A stretch of DNA of 10,630 nt from an uncultured Arthrobacter sp. (lineage in GTDB: Bacteria > Actinomycetota > Actinomycetes > Actinomycetales > Micrococcaceae), in assembly GCA_937873245.1 (NCBI GenBank), contig CALMVY010000228.1, forward strand, positions 1 to 10,630. The letters run 5' to 3'. The notes under the pieces were generated by a model that saw only the letters and a program-made list of their open reading frames with translations, had not been told where the DNA came from and did no database searches. Made by a program: the position numbers and the translations under genes. Below, in pieces: positions 6,769-10,630 of the stretch (positions within the stretch are counted from its first letter, which is position 1; each line of letters opens with the position of its first letter).

Positions 6769-8049
6769 TTACGGTTCCTTCGTGATGAGCAGTTCGTGGG
6801 CTCCCGCAGCGGCGGCACCCATCGACTCGACCACAGTCTGGGTGCGCTGGCGGGTGGCGGTGTCGGCCGCGGCACCGGCGCAGGGGCCCTGCGGCGCGTC
6901 CGACGCCACCGAGCACCAGCGGTACGGTCCGCGGACAATCACCGACGGCGCCCAGGCCAGGTCGGACGCGGTCCACTTGCCGGCGGGGTCCTGGCTGAAC
7001 TGGGCCCGGACCAGCAGGCCCTCGTTGTTCACCCTGTAGGTCGGCGAGAGTTCGGTGATCCCGTTGCCCAGGCCGTAAACAATCCACGTTCCCTTGTACT
7101 GTTCGATCGGCAGGACCGAGTGCGAGTGGTGGCTGTAGATCATGGTGAACTGTCCGCTGTCCGCGAGGGCATGCGCAACGCTCGTCTGCTCGGCGTTGGG
7201 CACACTGGAATACTCGTCGCCGGCATGCATCGCGGCGAGCACGATGTCGGCACCGAGATCCCGGGCCTTCTTCGCCTTGGCGATCATGACGTCCGGGTTG
7301 AGCATGTCCACCTGCCAGGCGGCCTCCGGGATCAAGCCGTTCAGTCCGTAGGTCGCACTGATCACGGCGATCTTGGCCGCGGCGGTCTGCAGGATGAGAA
7401 CGCCCTGGGAGTCCACTTCGGTCCGGTAGGCGCCCGTGTGCTGCACCCCGGCGGCGTCGAGGGCATCCAGGGTGCGGACCAGCCCGGCGGTGCCGCGGTC
7501 CACGGTGTGGTTGCTCGCGGTGGTGCAGGCCTGGTAGCCCACCTGCTGGGCTGCCGTGATGATTTGTGGCGGAACGTTGAAAGAAGGGTACGAAGAGAAG
7601 GGCCCGGTAGGTCCGGCCACCGGCGTTTCCAGGTGGCAGATCGCAAGGTCACTCCGCTCGATGTACTTGCGCTGGCCCTCAAGCAGCGGCCCGAAGTCCA
7701 GGCCCTTGGCGCCATTGGCCAATGCGTCCGCACGGGCCTGCTCCCAGAGCTGGTCGTGGACCAGCATGTCCCCGGTGACCACCACCGAGGCGCAGCGGTC
7801 TGCCGGGCAGTCAGGCCCTTTCCCCGCCGTCGGCGTCGGCGTCGGGGTGCTCGACGGCGGTGACGCCGTCGTCGCTTCCGTCGCCCGGGTTGTTGCCGGG
7901 CCGGCGATGGCGCCGCCGGACGCCGCGGCGCCTGAAGCGCTGCTTTCCGGGCGGGCGCCGATGCCGCAGGAAGCCACGGAAGCCGCGAGGGAGACCGCCG
8001 CGGCCGCGGCGAGAAGACGGCCGCGCAGCCTGGGGGTGATGGTACGCAT
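6769..8049 (-). CDS. CapA-family lipoprotein (PGA_cap metallophosphatase fold)
   Basis: A 426-residue exported protein of the CapA family, whose best-known member takes part in poly-gamma-glutamate capsule synthesis. The N-terminus is a lipoprotein signal: a positive start, an Ala-rich core and the lipobox SVAS-Cys28, so it should be anchored outside the membrane. A Ser/Thr/Pro/Ala-rich linker (about 30-75) precedes the catalytic domain, as expected for a surface-tethered enzyme. Metallophosphatase-type motifs follow in order: VTGDMLVHD (91-99), CHLETP (138-143), ASNHTVDRG (178-186), MHAGDEY (274-280) and YSHHSHSV (305-312), together giving Asp, Glu, Asn and several His for metal binding. A final region (about 365-410) has two Cys that could pair. 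No capB/capC synthase genes are near, so the family name is safe but a capsule role is not. It heads the three-gene minus-strand run. Confidence 0.9.
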   Translation of the reverse strand: MRTITPRLRGRLLAAAAAVSLAASVASCGIGARPESSASGAAASGGAIAGPATTRATEATTASPPSSTPTPTPTAGKGPDCPADRCASVVVTGDMLVHDQLWEQARADALANGAKGLDFGPLLEGQRKYIERSDLAICHLETPVAGPTGPFSSYPSFNVPPQIITAAQQVGYQACTTASNHTVDRGTAGLVRTLDALDAAGVQHTGAYRTEVDSQGVLILQTAAAKIAVISATYGLNGLIPEAAWQVDMLNPDVMIAKAKKARDLGADIVLAAMHAGDEYSSVPNAEQTSVAHALADSGQFTMIYSHHSHSVLPIEQYKGTWIVYGLGNGITELSPTYRVNNEGLLVRAQFSQDPAGKWTASDLAWAPSVIVRGPYRWCSVASDAPQGPCAGAAADTATRQRTQTVVESMGAAAAGAHELLITKEP

Positions 8050-8131
8050 GGCGCCAATCCTACGGTGGCAGCGGTCACAACACGCGCAGCAGGCCGTTGA
8101 GAACCCGCCCCTGACATGAAAGAGTTATTTC
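8050..8131. promoter_or_regulatory. Divergent promoter region between CapA-like gene and dcp
   Basis: Eighty-two bases separate two diverging start codons, so both promoters must lie here or inside the genes. I cannot point to a convincing -10/-35 pair. The AT-rich stretch just before dcp (8116-8131) is unusual for its surroundings. Confidence 0.4.
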
Positions 8132-10138
8132 ATGATCAATCCCCTCATGAGCCCCAGCCCCTTGCCGTTCGGCCTGCCGCCCTTCGCGGACATCGCCGAG
8201 GAGCACTACGCCGAAGCCGTCGAGGCCGGCCTTGCCGAGCACCTCGCCGAGATCCAGGCGATCGTGGACACGCCGGAGCCCGCCACTTTCGAGAACACCG
8301 CGCTGGCCATGGAGCGGTCCGGCCAGCTCCTGCAGCGCGCGGCGGCGTCGTTCTTCACCCTCGTCTCGGCCGACGCCTCGGACGCCATCCGCGGCCTTGA
8401 GACCACGCTCTCCCCGCGGTTCTCGGCCCACCAGGACGCTGTTTACCTCAACCGCGGGCTGTTTGAGCGGTTCGCCGCCATCAACACGGACCAGCTCGAC
8501 GCCGAATCAGCGCGCCTCGTGGATGAGTACCTCAAGGAGTTCCGCCAGACCGGCATCCAGCTCGACGACGCCGGCCAGGAACGGCTCAAGGCCGTCAACG
8601 CCGAGCTCTCCCGGTTGGGCACGGAGTTTGGCCAGCGGGTCAAGGAAGCGATGAAGTCCGCCTCCCTGCTGCTCGACGACGCAGCCGAGCTCGCGGGCCT
8701 GCCCGCTGACGATATCGCCAGCGCCGCGGAAGCCGCCCGCACCGCCGGACACGAGGGCAAGTTCCTGCTCACCCTCATCCAGCCCAGCAACCAGCCGGCC
8801 CTCGCCGCCCTGGACAACCGGGACGTCCGCCGCCGCCTGTACGAGGCCTCGATCGGCCGCGGCAGCGACGGCAGCTCCTTCGACGTCCGGGACCTGGTCA
8901 AGGACATGGTCCGGCTCCGCGCCGAGAAAGCCGCCCTGCTGGGCTTCGCCAACTATGCCGAACTCGTCGTGGACCAGCAGACCGCCCCGGACTTCGCCGC
9001 CGTGCAGACCATGATGAACCGGCTCGCACCGGCCGCTGTCCGAAACGCCGACGCCGAGGCCGAGGCGCTGGCTGAAGTCGCCGGCCACCCCCTCGAAGCC
9101 TGGGACTGGGCCTACTACTCCGCCAAGGTGAAGCGTGAACGGTATGCCGTGGACGAGCAGGCCCTGCGCCCCTACTTCGAGCTGGACCGCGTCCTCAACG
9201 ACGGTGTGTTCTTCGCGGCCAACGCGCTGTACGGCATCACCTTCCACGAACGCGGCGACCTCGCCGGCTACCACCCGGACGTGCGGGTCTGGGAGGTCCG
9301 CAACTCGGACGGGACCGAGCTTGGCCTGTTCCTGGGCGACTACTACACCCGCGAGACCAAGCGCGGCGGCGCCTGGATGAACTCGCTCGTGGAACAGTCC
9401 GGGCTGCTCAACACCCGGCCCGTGGTGATCAACAACCTCAACATCTCCAAGCCGCCGGCCGGGGAACCAACGCTCCTGACGCTCGACGAGCTGCGCACCA
9501 CGTTCCACGAGTTCGGCCACGCCCTGCACGGCCTGTTCTCCTCGGTCACGTACCCGCGGTTCTCCGGGACCTCCGTGCCGCGGGACTTCGTGGAGTACCC
9601 CTCGCAGGTGAATGAAATGTGGATCATGTGGCCGGAGGTGCTTGCCAACTACGCACGCCACCACGCCACCGGCGAGGCGCTGCCGCAGGAAGTGGTGGAC
9701 AAGCTCGACGCCGCGCAGCTGTGGGGCGAGGGCTTCGGCACCACCGAGTACTTGGGTGCGGCGCTGCTGGACCTCGCCTGGCATGTGCTGGACGGTTCCG
9801 AGGTCCCCGACGATGTCCTGGAGTTCGAGGCCAAGGCACTCGCGGCGGCCGGTGTGGCGCACCACCTGATCCCGCCGCGCTACCGCACCGGGTACTTCCA
9901 GCACATCTTTGCCGGCGCCGGCTATGCCGCGGGCTACTACTCCTACATCTGGAGCGAAGTGCTGGACGCCGAGACGGTGGAGTGGTTTAAGGACAACGGC
10001 GGCCTCACCCGGGCCAACGGTGACTTCTTCCGTGCCGAACTGCTCTCCCGGGGCAACAGCCGCGACCCGCTGGATTCCTTCCGCGCCTTCCGCGGCCGCG
10101 ACGCCGAACTCGAACCGCTGCTGAAGCGCCGCGGCCTC
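8132..10138 (+). CDS. dcp: Peptidyl-dipeptidase Dcp (M3 zinc peptidase), stop codon lost
   Basis: A cytoplasmic zinc metallopeptidase that removes dipeptides from the C-terminus of short peptides. The order of blocks follows E. coli Dcp closely: NPLMSPSPLPFGLPPF at the start, LRPYFELDRVLNDGVFFAAN in the middle, TFHEFGHALHG with the zinc site HEFGH (459-463) and catalytic Glu460, then PRDFVEYPSQVNE with the third zinc ligand Glu488, and the substrate-side IFAGAGYAAGYYSYIWSEVL near the end. The 669 residues up to LLKRRGL align with the end of E. coli Dcp (...LQHRGLNI as I recall it), so only one to three residues and the stop are missing. From 10139 the same frame runs into nadB without a stop. 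ATG at 8132 is chosen because it matches the family N-terminus; the ribosome site is weak (GAAAGAG). It is divergent from the CapA-like gene. The frame stays open to the window edge. Confidence 0.93.
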
Positions 10139-10141
10139 GAC
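10130..10141. other. Right joint: dcp to nadB
   Basis: Dcp-like residues end with KRRGL and NadB-like residues begin with (GL)DCVYLDISHKP. Both families have Gly-Leu plus a charged residue near this point, so a few shared bases around CGCGGCCTCGAC probably mark where the two sequences were joined. No repeat or mobile-element end is visible. Confidence 0.75.
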
Positions 10142-10630
10142 TGTGTGTATCTCGACATCAGCCACAAACCGGCCGACTTCGTGCGCACACATTTTCCGAC
10201 GATCTATGCACGCTGCAAAGAATACGGCATCGACATGACTCGCCAAGCGATCCCGGTGGTGCCGGCCGCGCATTACACCTGCGGCGGCGTCATGACCGAC
10301 TTGCGTGCGCGTACCGATTTGGCCGGCCTGTATGCCGCCGGCGAGTGTGCGTTCACCGGACTGCACGGCGCCAACCGCTTGGCCAGCAATTCCTTGTTGG
10401 AATGTGCCGTTTTCGCCGCCGCCGCCGCGGACGATATTCGAGCGCAAGTGGCGCAGGCGCCTGCCGCCGCCATGGATTTACCGGCCTGGGACGAGAGTCG
10501 CGTTTCCGATCCCGACGAATTGGTGGTGATCTCTCACAACTGGGATGAGCTGCGCCGGTTCATGTGGGACTACGTCGGCATCGTACGCACCAATAAGCGC
10601 CTGGAACGCGCCCAACACCGCGTCAAGGTA
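10139..10630 (+). CDS. nadB: L-aspartate oxidase, C-terminal part (5' part missing, runs off window)
   Basis: NadB oxidises L-aspartate to iminoaspartate with FAD, the first step of de novo NAD synthesis, working with quinolinate synthase NadA. The 164 residues here match E. coli NadB from about the middle of the protein: LDISHKPADFVRTHFPTIYA, then VVPAAHYTCGGVMTD with the active-site His and substrate loop, LYAAGECAFTGLHGANRLA with the FAD-binding Gly-rich segment, SNSLLECAVF, and the C-terminal helical domain from PAWDESRV through HNWDELRRFMWDYVGIVRTN. The N-terminal FAD Rossmann region and first half of the capping domain are absent: upstream sequence in the same frame is a complete Dcp body. 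Base and codon use is less GC-extreme than in dcp and resembles the left end of the window. The fragment as placed cannot be a working NadB; in its source genome it was surely whole. Confidence 0.93.

Larger units (their letters stand above)
3659..10138. other. Actinobacterium-like segment (probable chimera insert)
   Basis: All six genes in this segment have strong G/C preference at third codon positions and belong to families typical of high-GC Gram-positive genomes. Both flanks encode proteobacterial proteins at lower GC. The segment starts inside or just after the Anbu gene and ends at the last codons of dcp, replacing the 3' part of the former and the 5' part of nadB. It has no integrase, transposase or att-like repeat. 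An assembly or library chimera explains this better than gene transfer. Confidence 0.75.

Noticed and set aside
6247..7863. A 538-codon plus-strand open frame
   Set aside because: It is antisense to the kinase and CapA-like genes, rich in Arg/Gly/His/Pro as expected of a shadow frame, and has no recognisable domain.
6769..8049. Capsule (poly-gamma-glutamate) biosynthesis locus
   Set aside because: Only the CapA-like gene is present, without capB or capC. CapA-fold lipoproteins are widespread in actinobacteria outside capsule loci.
3659..10138. Genomic island or prophage
   Set aside because: There is no integrase, transposase, tRNA end, direct repeat or phage gene, and both borders destroy host genes that removal of the block would not restore.
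8507..10447. A 646-codon minus-strand open frame
   Set aside because: It lies antisense to dcp and nadB, crosses the joint between two genomes, and its composition is that of the complement of GC-rich coding DNA. The plus strand carries clear Dcp and NadB motifs.

Overview
The window reads as a composite of two unrelated bacterial genomes. The outer parts (about 1-3660 and about 10139-10630) have moderate GC and encode proteobacterial proteins: a Tsx-like outer-membrane channel, a Tat-exported BMP-family binding protein, an FCD-type GntR regulator, the start of an Anbu-type Ntn hydrolase, and the C-terminal half of L-aspartate oxidase (NadB), which is close to gammaproteobacterial NadB. The middle (about 3660-10138) is very GC-rich with G/C at almost every third codon position. 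It encodes what a high-GC actinobacterium such as an Arthrobacter relative would carry: a methyltransferase, a YsnE-like acetyltransferase, an alpha/beta hydrolase, a small P-loop kinase, a CapA-type lipoprotein and a Dcp-type M3 peptidase. The taxon names are inferences from remembered protein families and base composition, not from a search.

Left part: after a gene-free stretch with palindromic repeats (1-314), two minus-strand genes form a short operon (Tsx-like channel at 2225-1452, then BMP-family protein at 1424-315). It looks built for moving a nucleoside or purine-like solute across the outer membrane and capturing it in the periplasm. A GntR/FCD regulator is transcribed divergently (2490-3254). 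A perfect 12-bp palindrome (GTTGTATACAAC, 2255-2266) just upstream of the operon is a good candidate operator. The Anbu gene starts at 3419 but its recognisable sequence stops after about 80 residues.

Middle part: a minus-strand methyltransferase and a divergent plus-strand acetyltransferase, then a minus-strand run of three tightly packed genes (CapA-like lipoprotein, kinase, hydrolase, reading 8049 to 5348), then the divergent plus-strand dcp gene starting at 8132.

Right part: dcp loses its stop codon one to three residues before its expected end and runs in frame into nadB, which continues off the window edge. Both outer joints cut through genes, neither has an insertion sequence, integrase, tRNA or visible target duplication, and the gene content changes phylum abruptly at each. 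The simplest reading is an assembly or library chimera rather than a natural insertion or a real Dcp-NadB fusion enzyme. I saw no new defence, CRISPR, retron or similar system. The most biologically interesting native part is the divergent nucleoside-uptake/GntR locus.
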